Part shown: piece by piece, positions 31,979 through 40,751 of the stretch
How the letters are laid out: the number at the start of each line of letters is the position of its first letter
How positions within the stretch are numbered: position 1 is the stretch's first letter
NCBI RefSeq assembly: GCF_039542225.1
Contig: NZ_BAABHS010000016.1
Coordinates: 160,362-224,361, forward strand
DNA from: Yinghuangia aomiensis
Lineage (GTDB): Bacteria; Actinomycetota; Actinomycetes; Streptomycetales; Streptomycetaceae
Direction of reading: 5' to 3'
Length of the DNA: 64,000 nt
Position numbers and translations under genes: made by a program
Notes under the pieces: model-generated
What the model was told of the DNA's origin: nothing
What the model saw: the letters and a program-made list of their open reading frames with translations, nothing else
Database searches by the model: none

Positions 31979-33598
31979 ATGCACCACGCACCGACCCCAC
32001 GCCGCCGCAAGCGCAGAGCAGGCGCCCTGGCCGCCGGCGTGGCCGCCCTCGCCCTCGTCGCCACCGCCTGCGGCGGAGGCGGCAGCAGCAAGAACAGCGG
32101 CAGCCCGGCCGGCGCCGAAGCCGCCGCGACCGCGGCCGCGAAGCCCGGCGGCTCCCTCGAGATCATCGCCGTCACCGACATGGCCAAGATCGACCCGTTC
32201 GGCGCGATCAGCAACTACTACGTCGACAGCTCGCGCCTGAACGCCATCTACGACTCGCTCTTCTACAGCGAGCCGAAGACCGGAAAAGCGATTCCGCAGA
32301 CCGGCGAAAGCCTCACCGCGGACCCCACCGGCACCGTGTGGACGCTCAAGATCAAGCCCAACATCAAGTTCACCGACGGCACCCCCTACGACGCCGCCGC
32401 CGTGAAGTGGACCTGGGACGAGCACAAGAACCCCGAACGGCGCTCCCTCGTCGCCGGCGCCGCCGCCCCGATCGCCTCCACCGAGGTCGTCGACCCGCTG
32501 ACCCTCAAGGTCACCCTCAAGGCACCCAACGCCAACTTCGACCGCGTCGTCGCCTCGTCGCTCGCGTTCATCCCCTCGCCGACCGCACTGCAGAAAGACC
32601 CGCAGGGCTTCGCCGCGCACCCGGTCGGCGCCGGACCGTTCACCATCAGCGAATGGGTCCGCGACAGCCACATGACCCTCGCCAAGAACCCCACCTACTG
32701 GCAGGGTCCGAGCAAGCCGCTCCTGGACAAGGTCACCTTCCGCGTCCTCAGCGACAGCGAGCAGGCCCTCAACGGCATAGCCGCCGGCCGCGGCGACCTG
32801 AAGGTCACCGTCAGCTCCACCGACGCCGCCAAGGCCAAGGACCGCGGACTCGGCATCACCCAGGTCCCCGTCATCGTCGGCGAAGCCATCGTCTTCAACG
32901 CCTCGCGCCCGCCGTTCGACGACCCGCGCGCCCGCAAGGCCGTCGCCCTCGCCCTCGACCCGAACGACATCAACAAGATCGCGTTCACCAACCAGGGCGT
33001 CCCCGGCACCAGCATCTTCCCCAGCGACAGCCCCCTCGTCGCCCCCGGAACCCCCGGCATGCCCGCCGCCAACCGCGCCGAAGCCCAACGCCTCCTCGAC
33101 GAACTCGCCGCCGAAGGCAAGCCGCTGAGCTTCACCTACCTGCTCCCGCAGAACAACCAGGCAGGCAAGACCGGCGAATACATCCTCACCCAGCTGAACA
33201 CCCTCAAGAACATCAGCGTCAAGACCGAGACCCAGGCGATCGTCACGTACACCAACACGGTCCGCGTGCAGCGCAACTTCCAGGCCGCGATGCACAACTG
33301 GACGGTCTCCGACGTCGAACCGACGGTGTACAGCTACCTGTACTCCTCCAGCCCCAGCAACTTCCTCTCCTACAAGAACCCACAGGCCGACGCCGCCCTC
33401 GACCAGGGCCGCAAGACCAGCGACCCGGCGCAGCGCCAAGCCGCGTACACCGAACTGGCCAAGCAGCTCGCCCAGGACGTGCCCCTGTGGCCGTACCAGG
33501 AAGGCCGCATCACCGCCTACTTCGGCAAGAACACCGCAGGACTCCTGCTGAGCAACGACGGCGTGCTCATCATGGACCGCCTGGGACGCCGGGGCTGA
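31979..33598 (+). CDS. Peptide/nickel-type ABC transporter substrate-binding lipoprotein (SBP family 5)
   Basis: Predicted 539-residue extracellular lipoprotein. The signal ends in the lipobox LVATAC at about residue 24. The mature part has the family 5 features: an opening SLEIIAVTDMAKIDPFG, YDSLFYSEPKTGKAIPQTGE, KFTDGTPYDAAAVKWTWD, and PVGAGPFTISEW. It would capture oligopeptides or other solutes for an ABC importer, but no permease or ATPase genes follow, so it is an orphan in this window. ATG 31979 follows GGAAGGA. A 12-base hairpin terminates the transcript. Confidence 0.85.
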   Translation: MHHAPTPRRRKRRAGALAAGVAALALVATACGGGGSSKNSGSPAGAEAAATAAAKPGGSLEIIAVTDMAKIDPFGAISNYYVDSSRLNAIYDSLFYSEPKTGKAIPQTGESLTADPTGTVWTLKIKPNIKFTDGTPYDAAAVKWTWDEHKNPERRSLVAGAAAPIASTEVVDPLTLKVTLKAPNANFDRVVASSLAFIPSPTALQKDPQGFAAHPVGAGPFTISEWVRDSHMTLAKNPTYWQGPSKPLLDKVTFRVLSDSEQALNGIAAGRGDLKVTVSSTDAAKAKDRGLGITQVPVIVGEAIVFNASRPPFDDPRARKAVALALDPNDINKIAFTNQGVPGTSIFPSDSPLVAPGTPGMPAANRAEAQRLLDELAAEGKPLSFTYLLPQNNQAGKTGEYILTQLNTLKNISVKTETQAIVTYTNTVRVQRNFQAAMHNWTVSDVEPTVYSYLYSSSPSNFLSYKNPQADAALDQGRKTSDPAQRQAAYTELAKQLAQDVPLWPYQEGRITAYFGKNTAGLLLSNDGVLIMDRLGRRG

Positions 33599-33627
33599 CC
33601 CCGGCACACCCCACAGGCACACGCCCC

Positions 33628-33654
33628 GGGGGCGCGGTCACCGACCGCGCCCCC
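33628..33654. terminator. Bidirectional hairpin terminator
   Basis: A perfect 12-base stem, GGGGGCGCGGTC with GACCGCGCCCCC, and a three-base loop between convergent genes. Confidence 0.75.
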
Positions 33655-33689
33655 GCGGCATGCCCGGGCACCGCGCCCACCGCAGGCCT

Positions 33690-34514
33690 TCAGCCCTCCA
33701 CGACCGCCGCCGCACGCACGAAGCCCGCGTCACGGGCACGCACTTCCCCCGCCGGACCGGCCGCGCGCAGCACCACCTCCAGCACGGCGTCCGGATCGCA
33801 CGCATACCCGCCGGAAGCCCACGCGGCGTTCGCCTCCACCACCGCCCACCCGCCGCCACCGGCCCTCCGCGGCAGGCCCGGCTCCACCGCGCCGGTGCGC
33901 CCGACGTCGACGACCACCGCACTCGGCAACCGTGCCGCCTCCGCGTCCAGCACGCGTTGCGCGAACGCCCACGCGTCCGCACCCTCCGGACACTCGTCCG
34001 CGGGCGCCACCGCCAGATCGCCTTCCACGGCGTACCGGCTCACCGCAACCACCCGCCCGTCGAGGCAGAACGCCCGGAACTCCGCACCGAAGCGCACCAC
34101 ATCCGACACCAAAACAAGCGTGTCCGCGTCGACCAGCTCCGGCGACGGCAACGCACCGGCATCCGCATACACGCGGGCCGCGAACAGCTTCTCGTTCGGC
34201 GGCTTCACGAACAGCGGACCCGCGAACCCGGCCCGCAACTCCGCCGCCGTCGCTGCCCACACCCGCCGCCCCAGGAACTCCGCAGGCACACCCGGCAGCC
34301 ACGTCTCCGGCACCTCCAGCAGCGCAACACCCAGGGCGCCGGCCACCGCATCGGCGAACAACGGACCCGCGTACACATGCGCCGCCACACCGCGCAGCTC
34401 CGGCGGAACACGCCAGCCGGACAAACGCTCGGCACGCATGCCGCGGCGCAGCGCGGCACCCACCAGCTGCCGGTCGGTTTCGGTACTGCGCGGAGCCAGG
34501 ACGAGGACGGACAT
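33690..34514 (-). CDS. ATP-grasp-domain protein, 274 aa
   Basis: Predicted cytoplasmic protein. The segments PLFVKPPNEKLFAA, VLVSDVVRFGAEFRAFCLDG, YAVEGDL and VEANAAWASG ACDPD match the ATP-binding lysine, central strand and C-terminal Mg2+-binding Glu/Asn of ATP-grasp enzymes of the small DUF4343-like group. These ligate a carboxylate to an amine or thiol; the substrate is unknown. ATG 34514 is chosen because the upstream frame is not coding. A second, unrelated ATP-grasp gene is at 56818. Confidence 0.65.
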   Translation of the reverse strand: MSVLVLAPRSTETDRQLVGAALRRGMRAERLSGWRVPPELRGVAAHVYAGPLFADAVAGALGVALLEVPETWLPGVPAEFLGRRVWAATAAELRAGFAGPLFVKPPNEKLFAARVYADAGALPSPELVDADTLVLVSDVVRFGAEFRAFCLDGRVVAVSRYAVEGDLAVAPADECPEGADAWAFAQRVLDAEAARLPSAVVVDVGRTGAVEPGLPRRAGGGGWAVVEANAAWASGGYACDPDAVLEVVLRAAGPAGEVRARDAGFVRAAAVVEG

Positions 34515-34865
34515 GGCGCCAGGGTGACGGACACGGCCTGGCGGGGAAAGCGAAATTGCGGGGCTGCCGCAGGGTCCGCCATGGGAAAGCACCCCACGGG
34601 CACCGGCTGCGACGGCGCGGCCCGACGGACCGCCCATGACGCGGCAGGAAAGCCCACCCCGCCCGACGTCCGAAGCTACCCGCCGCCGCGAACCGGCGCG
34701 CCCGAGGGTTTCGTTCACTCCCGCACTCGGCGCTCGGCACCTCCCTCACCGCAGGACCGGCACAGCCGCCGGCCTGGCACCGCCACCGCGGTACCTCGGC
34801 CCGGTCCCCGCTCCCCCGCCACCGACCCGCCCCCGCGGCGGTATCAAGATCACCCCGGAACGCCC
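34515..34865. other. Intergenic between divergent genes
   Basis: About 350 bases; no gene is seen. The right end holds the -10 box of the HipA-like gene. Confidence 0.45.
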
Positions 34866-34871
34866 TAGGCT
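34866..34871 (+). promoter_or_regulatory. -10 box of a probably leaderless transcript
   Basis: TAGGCT ends six bases before the GTG at 34878. Confidence 0.4.
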
Positions 34872-34877
34872 GGCCTC

Positions 34878-35657
34878 GTGCTCCCCCTCGTCCACGCCAT
34901 CCGCTACGTCACGCCGCTACGCGAAGGCGGCTCGCTGCCCGGCATCGTCGAAGCCGACGACCTCGGCACGTACGTCGCCAAGTTCCGCGGCGCCGGCCAG
35001 GGCCCCAAAGTCCTGGTCGCCGAAGTCGTCGTCGGCGAACTCGCGCGCCGGCTCGGTCTGCGCGTGCCCGACCTCGTCGGTCTCGAGATCGACCCGGTGA
35101 TCGGCCGCAGCGAGCCCGACGAGGAGGTCCAGGACCTGCTGCAGGCGTCCGGCGGGCTGAACCTCGGCATGGACTTCCTGCCGGGCGCGGTCGGCTTCGA
35201 CCCGGCCGCGTGGGAGCCGGACCCGGTCACCGCGGCACGCGTGCTGTGGCTCGACGCGTTCACCAGCAACGTCGACCGCACATGGCGCAACCCGAACCTG
35301 CTGGTGTGGCACGGCGAGCTGTGGCTCATCGACCACGGCGCCGCCCTGTGGTTCCACCACGCCTGGTCGGCGGCGAAGGCCGCCGCCGCGCGGCCCTACG
35401 ACGCGTCCGACCACGTGCTCGCCCCGACCGCGGCCGGGCACCTGCACGACGCCGACAAGGTCCTCGCCCCGCAGATCACCCCCGAGCTGCTGGCCGAGGT
35501 CACCGCCCTCGTCCCCGACGCCTGGCTGCAACCCGGCGACAACGAGATCGCGCTCGGCCTCGACTCCCCCGACGCGCTCCGCGCCGCATACTCCGACCAC
35601 CTGCTCGCACGGATCGACCACCGTGCGGCCTGGCTCCCCGAGGTCGATGCCGCATGA
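34878..35657 (+). CDS. HipA-like kinase
   Basis: Predicted 259 residues. Recognisable HipA-fold parts are GTYVAKFRGAGQGPKVLVAE (ATP-binding lysine region), LWLDAFTSNVDRTWRNPNLL (the catalytic N-D-R/x-N segment) and ELWLIDHGAALWFHHAW (the metal-binding Asp). It lacks the long N-terminal HipA domain and has no HipB partner; instead it overlaps a DUF3037 gene by ATGA. Similar pairs are common in actinomycetes. It probably phosphorylates a protein; the target is unknown. GTG 34878. Confidence 0.75.
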   Translation: MLPLVHAIRYVTPLREGGSLPGIVEADDLGTYVAKFRGAGQGPKVLVAEVVVGELARRLGLRVPDLVGLEIDPVIGRSEPDEEVQDLLQASGGLNLGMDFLPGAVGFDPAAWEPDPVTAARVLWLDAFTSNVDRTWRNPNLLVWHGELWLIDHGAALWFHHAWSAAKAAAARPYDASDHVLAPTAAGHLHDADKVLAPQITPELLAEVTALVPDAWLQPGDNEIALGLDSPDALRAAYSDHLLARIDHRAAWLPEVDAA

Positions 35658-36133
35658 CCTCCACGCCCACCACCCCCGGTGTCCCGGACCTTCCCGCCAC
35701 CGTCCCCGCGGCCGCGCCCGCCGCGGCCCCGCTGACCGCCGAAGCCCCGGCCCGGCCTCGCGAGTTCTTCGAGTACGCGCTGATCCGGCTCATCCCCCGC
35801 GTCGACCGCGGCGAATGCATCAACGCCGGCGTCGTCCTCTACAGCCAGGCGTTCGACTTCCTCGGCGCACGCACCCACCTCGACGTGGCCCGCCTCGGCG
35901 TACTCGACCCCGCCGCGGACACCGTGCAGACCCGCGCCGCGCTCGCCGCCTGGGAACTCGTCTGCGCCGGCGCGCCCGGCGCCGGACCCGCGGGCACCGA
36001 ACCGCTCGGCCGCCGCTTCCGCTGGCTCACGGCGCCGCGCAGCGCCGTCGTCCAGCCCGGGCCCGTACACGGCGGCCTCACCGCCAACCCGGCCGCCGAA
36101 CTCGACCGCTTGTTCGACCTGCTCGTGCTGTGA
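35654..36133 (+). CDS. DUF3037-family protein
   Basis: Predicted 159 residues. After an Ala/Pro-rich lead (about 35 residues) comes FEYALIRLIPRVDRGECINA GVVLYSQAFDFLGAR, the signature of DUF3037, and FRWLTAPRSAVVQPGPVHGG near the end. Its ATG overlaps the stop of the HipA-like gene (ATGA), giving translational coupling and suggesting the two act together, perhaps as kinase and partner or antitoxin-like subunit. Confidence 0.8.
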   Translation: MTSTPTTPGVPDLPATVPAAAPAAAPLTAEAPARPREFFEYALIRLIPRVDRGECINAGVVLYSQAFDFLGARTHLDVARLGVLDPAADTVQTRAALAAWELVCAGAPGAGPAGTEPLGRRFRWLTAPRSAVVQPGPVHGGLTANPAAELDRLFDLLVL

Positions 36134-36223
36134 CCCCCGGAAGACCGGCGGCCCGCGGGCCTGGGAACGCCGCCGGACGGGCTCCCGGCCGACGTGGACG
36201 ATCGTTTCTGCGGAGGGTCGCCG

Positions 36224-36400
36224 TCAGTCGCGTTCGGTGACCAGAAAGACCGCCGAAACGATCGCCATCACACTCCAGCCGAACCACATCCACGGAGCCG
36301 GTTCGTACAACGCGCTGTACAACGACGCAATCACCAAATAGACAAGCGTGCAGATCACAAGGCCGCGCGTCTGCGAGCCTGGGGTGACACCGGTGGCCAT
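36224..36400 (-). CDS. Small membrane protein, 58 aa
   Basis: A short leftward ORF from ATG 36400 with a strong GGGAGG site. It begins MATGVTPGSQTRGLVICTLV, continues through a hydrophobic helix, a short EPAPWMW turn and a second helix (SVMAIVSAVFLV), and ends TERD. Two transmembrane segments are predicted. Convergent with the DUF3037 gene. Function unknown. Confidence 0.65.
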   Translation of the reverse strand: MATGVTPGSQTRGLVICTLVYLVIASLYSALYEPAPWMWFGWSVMAIVSAVFLVTERD

Positions 36401-36573
36401 GGGCCCTCCCCGGAAACAGCGGCTGACGGGCCGGGACGCGGCCCCTTGCCATGTCTTTGCAGGCTAGCGCGCCAACCCGCCACGACGGCACCGATCCGAA
36501 GATGTCACCCCGCAGTGTCGCCGCACCATCCGCACCCCGACACCGCCCCACCGCGGCCCGACCGCACACCGGC

Positions 36574-37587
36574 TCACACCATCGTCACCGCAGCCGACAC
36601 CCCCGGCGCCACCCCCGCCGCACCATCCGCATCCGGACCCACCGGATTCCGATACCGCCGATACCCATGCTCCGGACACCCCGTCCGCAACCACGGAACC
36701 GACCGCAAACGCAGCAACTCCGCACGCGTCGCCTCGTCCACCGACGTGTACACCGTCATCCGCGTCTCCGGAACCGCCAACGCCATCTGCGTCGACATCA
36801 ACCGCAACTCCCCCAAATCCGGATGCCGCATCCGCTTCACATGCGACTCCGCCGCCGCCACATCCTGACGCGCCCACATCGCCGCGAAATCCCCACTCGC
36901 CGCACACAACCGCGCCACAAAAGCCGACCACGCCGGCTCCCCGATATGCCGCCCGAACGCCGGCCGCAACGACGCCACCAACCGCGGCATCTCCGCCGGC
37001 GCATCCACAAACGGACTACAACACAACGCCCCCGTAAACACATGCCACATCACATTGCACTCACCACGCGGAGCCATCGTCACCGACGGAAACAGCGCCG
37101 CATACGACGCATTCCACGCCAGCACATCCCACCGCGCGTTGTACACCGCCGCCGGCAACGGATCCAACGCCGCCAAAATCACCGGCACTTCCACCGACAC
37201 ACAATCCCCCACCTCCGGCAACGCCACCGAAGGAATCCCCGCCAACCGATACAAGTGCTCCCGCTCCGGCACATCCATCCGCAACGTCCGCGCCACCGCA
37301 TCCAACACCTGCGCACTCGCCTTGATCGGCCGCCCCTGCTCCAACCACGTGTACCAAGTCACCCCCACACCGGCCAACTGCGCGACCTCCTCACGCCGCA
37401 AACCCGGCGTACGACGACGCGACCCCACCGGCAACCCCACCTCCGCCGGACCGATCCGCTCCCGCCGCGACCGCAAAAACGCCGACAACTCACCCCGACG
37501 CACCACATGCCCCGCCACCGGCACATCCCCACCAACCGCCGACCCCACCACCGAACCCGACGCCACGCCACGCTCACCCGCACTCAT
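36574..37587 (-). CDS. XRE-family regulator with MmyB-like ligand domain
   Basis: Predicted 337 residues. The helix-turn-helix is PGLRREEVAQLAGVGVTWYT followed by LEQGRPIKASAQVLDAVART (about 60-105). The C-terminal half carries the MmyB-like sensor motif (LPAAVYNARWDVLAWNASYA ALFP). In streptomycetes such regulators sit divergent from a transporter or oxidoreductase they control, as here with the MFS exporter. ATG 37587 is preferred, with GAGG about nine bases before; ATG 37596 is an alternative. Confidence 0.85.
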   Translation of the reverse strand: MSAGERGVASGSVVGSAVGGDVPVAGHVVRRGELSAFLRSRRERIGPAEVGLPVGSRRRTPGLRREEVAQLAGVGVTWYTWLEQGRPIKASAQVLDAVARTLRMDVPEREHLYRLAGIPSVALPEVGDCVSVEVPVILAALDPLPAAVYNARWDVLAWNASYAALFPSVTMAPRGECNVMWHVFTGALCCSPFVDAPAEMPRLVASLRPAFGRHIGEPAWSAFVARLCAASGDFAAMWARQDVAAAESHVKRMRHPDLGELRLMSTQMALAVPETRMTVYTSVDEATRAELLRLRSVPWLRTGCPEHGYRRYRNPVGPDADGAAGVAPGVSAAVTMV

Positions 37588-37690
37588 GCCGGCCATCCTC
37601 ACCCACCCAGGACCCGCCATCCAGGTACCACCCATACCCGGATAACCGCACTCCTGTTACCGGTACCCGCCACCCGCAAAAGTGGCCGCC
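37588..37690. promoter_or_regulatory. Divergent promoter region of the XRE/MFS pair
   Basis: The 103-base gap carries GGTACC twice and the palindrome TACCGGTA close to the MFS start, plus ATACCCGGATAACC. These repeated elements are plausible sites for the XRE regulator. Confidence 0.35.
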
Positions 37691-39151
37691 ATGACCACCC
37701 TCACCACCCCACCCACCCCCACCACCACACCACCACGCACCCGCCCCGCACTCCTCCTCACCGCCGTCCTCACCGGCCAATTCATGGCCCTCCTCGACGT
37801 CTCCGTCGTCAACGTCGCCGGCCCCACCCTCCGCACCGACCTCCACGCCACCGGATCCGCACTCCAACTCGTCGTCTCCGGCTACACCATCGCCTACGCC
37901 GCCCTCATCGTCACCGGCGCCCGACTCGGCCGCACCCTCGGCACCCGACGCCTCTTCCTCACCGGACTCGCCGTCTTCACCGCCGCATCCCTCGCCTGCG
38001 GCCTCGCCCCCGGCACCGGCACCCTCATCACCGCCCGCGCCATCCAAGGCACCGGAGCAGCGCTGATGGTCCCCCAAGTCCTCGTCTTCATCCAACGCAC
38101 CTTCGACGGCACCGCCCGAGCCCGCGCCCTCGGCCTCTACGCCGCCGTCATCGCCGGAGGCGCCGTCGCCGGCCAAATCCTCGGCGGCCTCCTCGTCAGC
38201 GCCGACCTCTTCGGCTGGTCCTGGCGCCCCGTCTTCCTCGTCAACGTCCCCGTCGGACTAGCCCTCCTCGCCCTCACCCCCCGACTCCTCCCCGACGACA
38301 CCCCCGCACCCACCACCACCCGAACCCGCCTACGAGGCCTCGACCTCCCCGGACTCCTCGTCGTCTCCCCCGCCATGCTCCTCACGGTTGTCCCCCTCGT
38401 CCTCGGCCACGAACACGGCTGGCCCCTCTGGGGATGGCTCTCCATAGCCGCCGGCGGCATCCTCTTCGCCGCCTTCGCCCGCATCGAACACACCACCGAA
38501 AAACACGGCGGCACACCCCTCGTCTCCGGCCGCCTCCTCCGCACCCCAGGCGTCACCCCCGCAGCCGTCACCCTGCTGCTCACCATGACCGCCTACGCCG
38601 GATTCCTCTTCACCCTCGCCCTCTACCTCCAAGGCACCGGCCCCGCCGGACACGACAACGGACGCGGCTACACCGCCCTCCACGCCGGACTCGTCTTCGT
38701 CTCCGGCGCCGCCGCCTTCGCCCTCGTCAGCCTCAACTGGCAGAAAACCCCGGCACGCCTCCACGCCCTGCTCCCGGCACTCGCCATGCCCGTGGTCGCC
38801 GCCGCCTACCTCGCCCTCGGCTGGGCCCAACACGAACACGCCAACCAAGCCGTCATCATGGTCGCCCTCGCCGCCGTCGGCATCCCCCTCGGCGCCGCCT
38901 ACAGCCCCGTCATGGCCCTCGGCCTCCGCAAAGTCGCACCCGGCGACGCCCCGGACGCAGGCGGGCTCCTCGCCACCGTCACCCAATTCGGGCAAGTCCT
39001 CGGCGTCGCCGTCTTCGGCAGCCTCTACCTCGGCCAAGCCGGCAACGGCGCCGGCCACGCCGCATGGATCACCGCACTCGGCATGGCCGCCGCATCCCTC
39101 GCGGCCACCGCATCAGCCGCCGTCCTCCACCACGGCACCCGCCACGCCTGA
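37691..39151 (+). CDS. MFS drug-efflux transporter (DHA2, 14-helix type)
   Basis: Predicted 486 residues, 14 transmembrane segments. Motif LLDVSVVNVAGPTLRTDLHA in helix 1 (motif D1-like), YTIAYAALIVTGARLG and RRLFLTGLAVFTAASLACGL (motif A region), and QGTGAALMVPQVLVFIQRTF are typical of EmrB/QacA exporters. It expels hydrophobic drugs using the proton gradient. ATG 37691 is taken; GTG 37682 would add three residues. Probably repressed by the divergent XRE/MmyB regulator. Codons end almost uniformly in C. Confidence 0.85.
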   Translation: MTTLTTPPTPTTTPPRTRPALLLTAVLTGQFMALLDVSVVNVAGPTLRTDLHATGSALQLVVSGYTIAYAALIVTGARLGRTLGTRRLFLTGLAVFTAASLACGLAPGTGTLITARAIQGTGAALMVPQVLVFIQRTFDGTARARALGLYAAVIAGGAVAGQILGGLLVSADLFGWSWRPVFLVNVPVGLALLALTPRLLPDDTPAPTTTRTRLRGLDLPGLLVVSPAMLLTVVPLVLGHEHGWPLWGWLSIAAGGILFAAFARIEHTTEKHGGTPLVSGRLLRTPGVTPAAVTLLLTMTAYAGFLFTLALYLQGTGPAGHDNGRGYTALHAGLVFVSGAAAFALVSLNWQKTPARLHALLPALAMPVVAAAYLALGWAQHEHANQAVIMVALAAVGIPLGAAYSPVMALGLRKVAPGDAPDAGGLLATVTQFGQVLGVAVFGSLYLGQAGNGAGHAAWITALGMAAASLAATASAAVLHHGTRHA

Positions 39152-39164
39152 CCCAACCCGCGAC

Positions 39165-39803
39165 TCAGCCGCGGTCGCACGCCACCCCGTCGCCGTCCCG
39201 GTCCAACATCCGCGAATACCCAGGCTCCCCGACATGCAGCGGCGCCGCACCGGCCGCCCGCGCCTCCGCACAGTTCCGGTAGAACACGATCGTCGTCGGG
39301 AACGGGTTCTTCGTGGTCGGACGCGGATCCGGCCGCGTCGGCTCGTTCCTCGGCGGCGTCGTCACCCCACCCGTCGACGACGCCTTCGTCGGCGCACCCG
39401 TCGGCTTCTGCGCACTCACCGTCGGCTGCGCGAGGCAATTCTCCTTGCTCGGCACCGCACCGAAATCGACCTTGTCCTGCACACTCGACGGACCCGGCTT
39501 CGGCGTCTGGTCGCACACCTTCCACGTCTTGTCCGGCACCGGCGCCCGATTCTTCCCGACCGCATCGTGATAGCCGATCGACGCGAACCCCAACTGCTTC
39601 GCCGTCGCCGTCGCCGTCGCCAAATCCTTCCCGGTCAAATCGGGAAGCTCCACCATCGCCTGCGCCCCGCCCTGCCCGGGAGTGTCCTTCGCAGCCGTTT
39701 TGGGCGTCGCCTTCGACCCGCCCGAACCACCACTGCACCCGGCCAAAAGCAACGTCGAAGCGGCTATCAGCACCGCCGCCTTGCCTGCGGCATGGTCACG
39801 CAT
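39165..39803 (-). CDS. Lipoprotein with PASTA-like and Excalibur calcium-binding domains
   Basis: Predicted 212-residue secreted lipoprotein. Signal peptide with lipobox LLLAGC near residue 21, a Gly/Ser/Lys linker, a PASTA-like domain (VELPDLTGKDLATATATAKQ ... VCDQTPKPG), a Thr/Pro-rich spacer, and a C-terminal Excalibur motif (FYRNCAEARAAGAAPL ... DRDGDGVACDRG), which binds Ca2+. It would sit on the outer face of the membrane in contact with peptidoglycan. ATG 39803 has GAGGAG nine bases upstream and is preferred over ATG 39812. Confidence 0.8.
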   Translation of the reverse strand: MRDHAAGKAAVLIAASTLLLAGCSGGSGGSKATPKTAAKDTPGQGGAQAMVELPDLTGKDLATATATAKQLGFASIGYHDAVGKNRAPVPDKTWKVCDQTPKPGPSSVQDKVDFGAVPSKENCLAQPTVSAQKPTGAPTKASSTGGVTTPPRNEPTRPDPRPTTKNPFPTTIVFYRNCAEARAAGAAPLHVGEPGYSRMLDRDGDGVACDRG

Positions 39804-40053
39804 CGTCTGCATCTCCTCGTACCACTGTCGGTCCCGGAGGCCCCGGAACCGCCCGGGGGCCGCCCGTCACACCGGGCCGTCCGCAAACCCTAGCGACGCC
39901 GCCACCCGCCCCGCCCGGGCACCCGGCCCCACACATCCCCTCCCAAGACGCGCCGACCCCCGCCGCCGGATCCGTCAATCCGCGGAACGCGGCACAGCGC
40001 CCCGGCTTGTCCGCGATGTCCCCGAACGGAACGACGGATCACGCTCGGCCGGA

Positions 40054-40646
40054 TCACCCGGGGAGCAGATGACGCGCGAGGAGCACGCCCGAACGGCGGT
40101 CCTCGATACAGAGGTCGACGCGGCCGTGGATACGCCCTCGCCACCAGGACGGGGGCTCGCGAGAGCGTCCACGGCGTCCACCGGCAAGCCTTCCGGAACG
40201 AAGGTCCGGTCGAGCACGAACTCGACGGCGGTGCCATGCCCTTCGGCAGGGCCGAAATCGGTGAGCCCGGTACCGCGCCGGTAGCCCGAGTCGAGCCGAT
40301 AAGCGCGACCGAGATGGCGCAGCGGGACCGTCACCGCCGAGCACAATGCGATCGGAACCGCCAAGCCCACACCGCGGGGCGGGTTCCTGCCTGCGAACAG
40401 TTGGCGGAACATCGCCACCGCGCACGGGGTTCCGTCGGCGCGGGGCTGTGCCGGCAATCCAGGGCCGTCGTCGGCGGGGAAGCGGTCGTCCGACGCGATT
40501 ACGACGCCGACGTGCAGCACCGGTCCGACGGGCTGTTCGCACAGCGCATCGTCGACGGCGCGCCGCAGCACGTGGAGCGGCAGCAGCGGGTCGTCCCGTT
40601 CCGCACCGAAGAACATCCCGGTGCGCCGCCGCACGACCTCGTGCAC
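40054..40646 (-). pseudogene. Stand-alone GyrB-like ATPase domain, apparently frameshifted
   Basis: The frame from GTG 40646 reads VHEVVRRRTGMFFGAERDD (compare AVRKRPGMYIG of GyrB), then a helix with VDDALCEQ, DDGPGLP, LFAGRNPPRGVGLAVPIAL (compare the GLHGVG loop) and GTAVEFVLDRTFVPEG: a compact Bergerat ATPase. Near 40130-40145 the coding signal moves to another frame, which continues GRIHGRVDLCIEDRRSGVLL ARHLLPG and stops at 40054; the original frame runs on to 39975 with poorer sequence. So the gene is about 195 residues with one frameshift, or a sequencing error. The Mg2+-binding Asn of GyrB seems absent. Confidence 0.6.
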
Positions 40647-40751
40647 GTCCGCGAGAACGACGATGTCGCGGGCGCGGCAGCGGGGTTCCTCGGGAGGCGA
40701 GGCGAGTCGGCCCTGGCCGCATCATCCCGCAGCGTCCCGACGGACGGCACC

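Noticed and set aside
31661..33622. A 653-codon Gly/Val/Asp-rich leftward frame
   Set aside because: Antisense shadow of the binding lipoprotein gene; no motif and wrong codon bias.
36451..39282. A 943-codon rightward open frame
   Set aside because: Composed almost wholly of Arg, Pro and His and overlaps the well-supported XRE regulator and MFS transporter.
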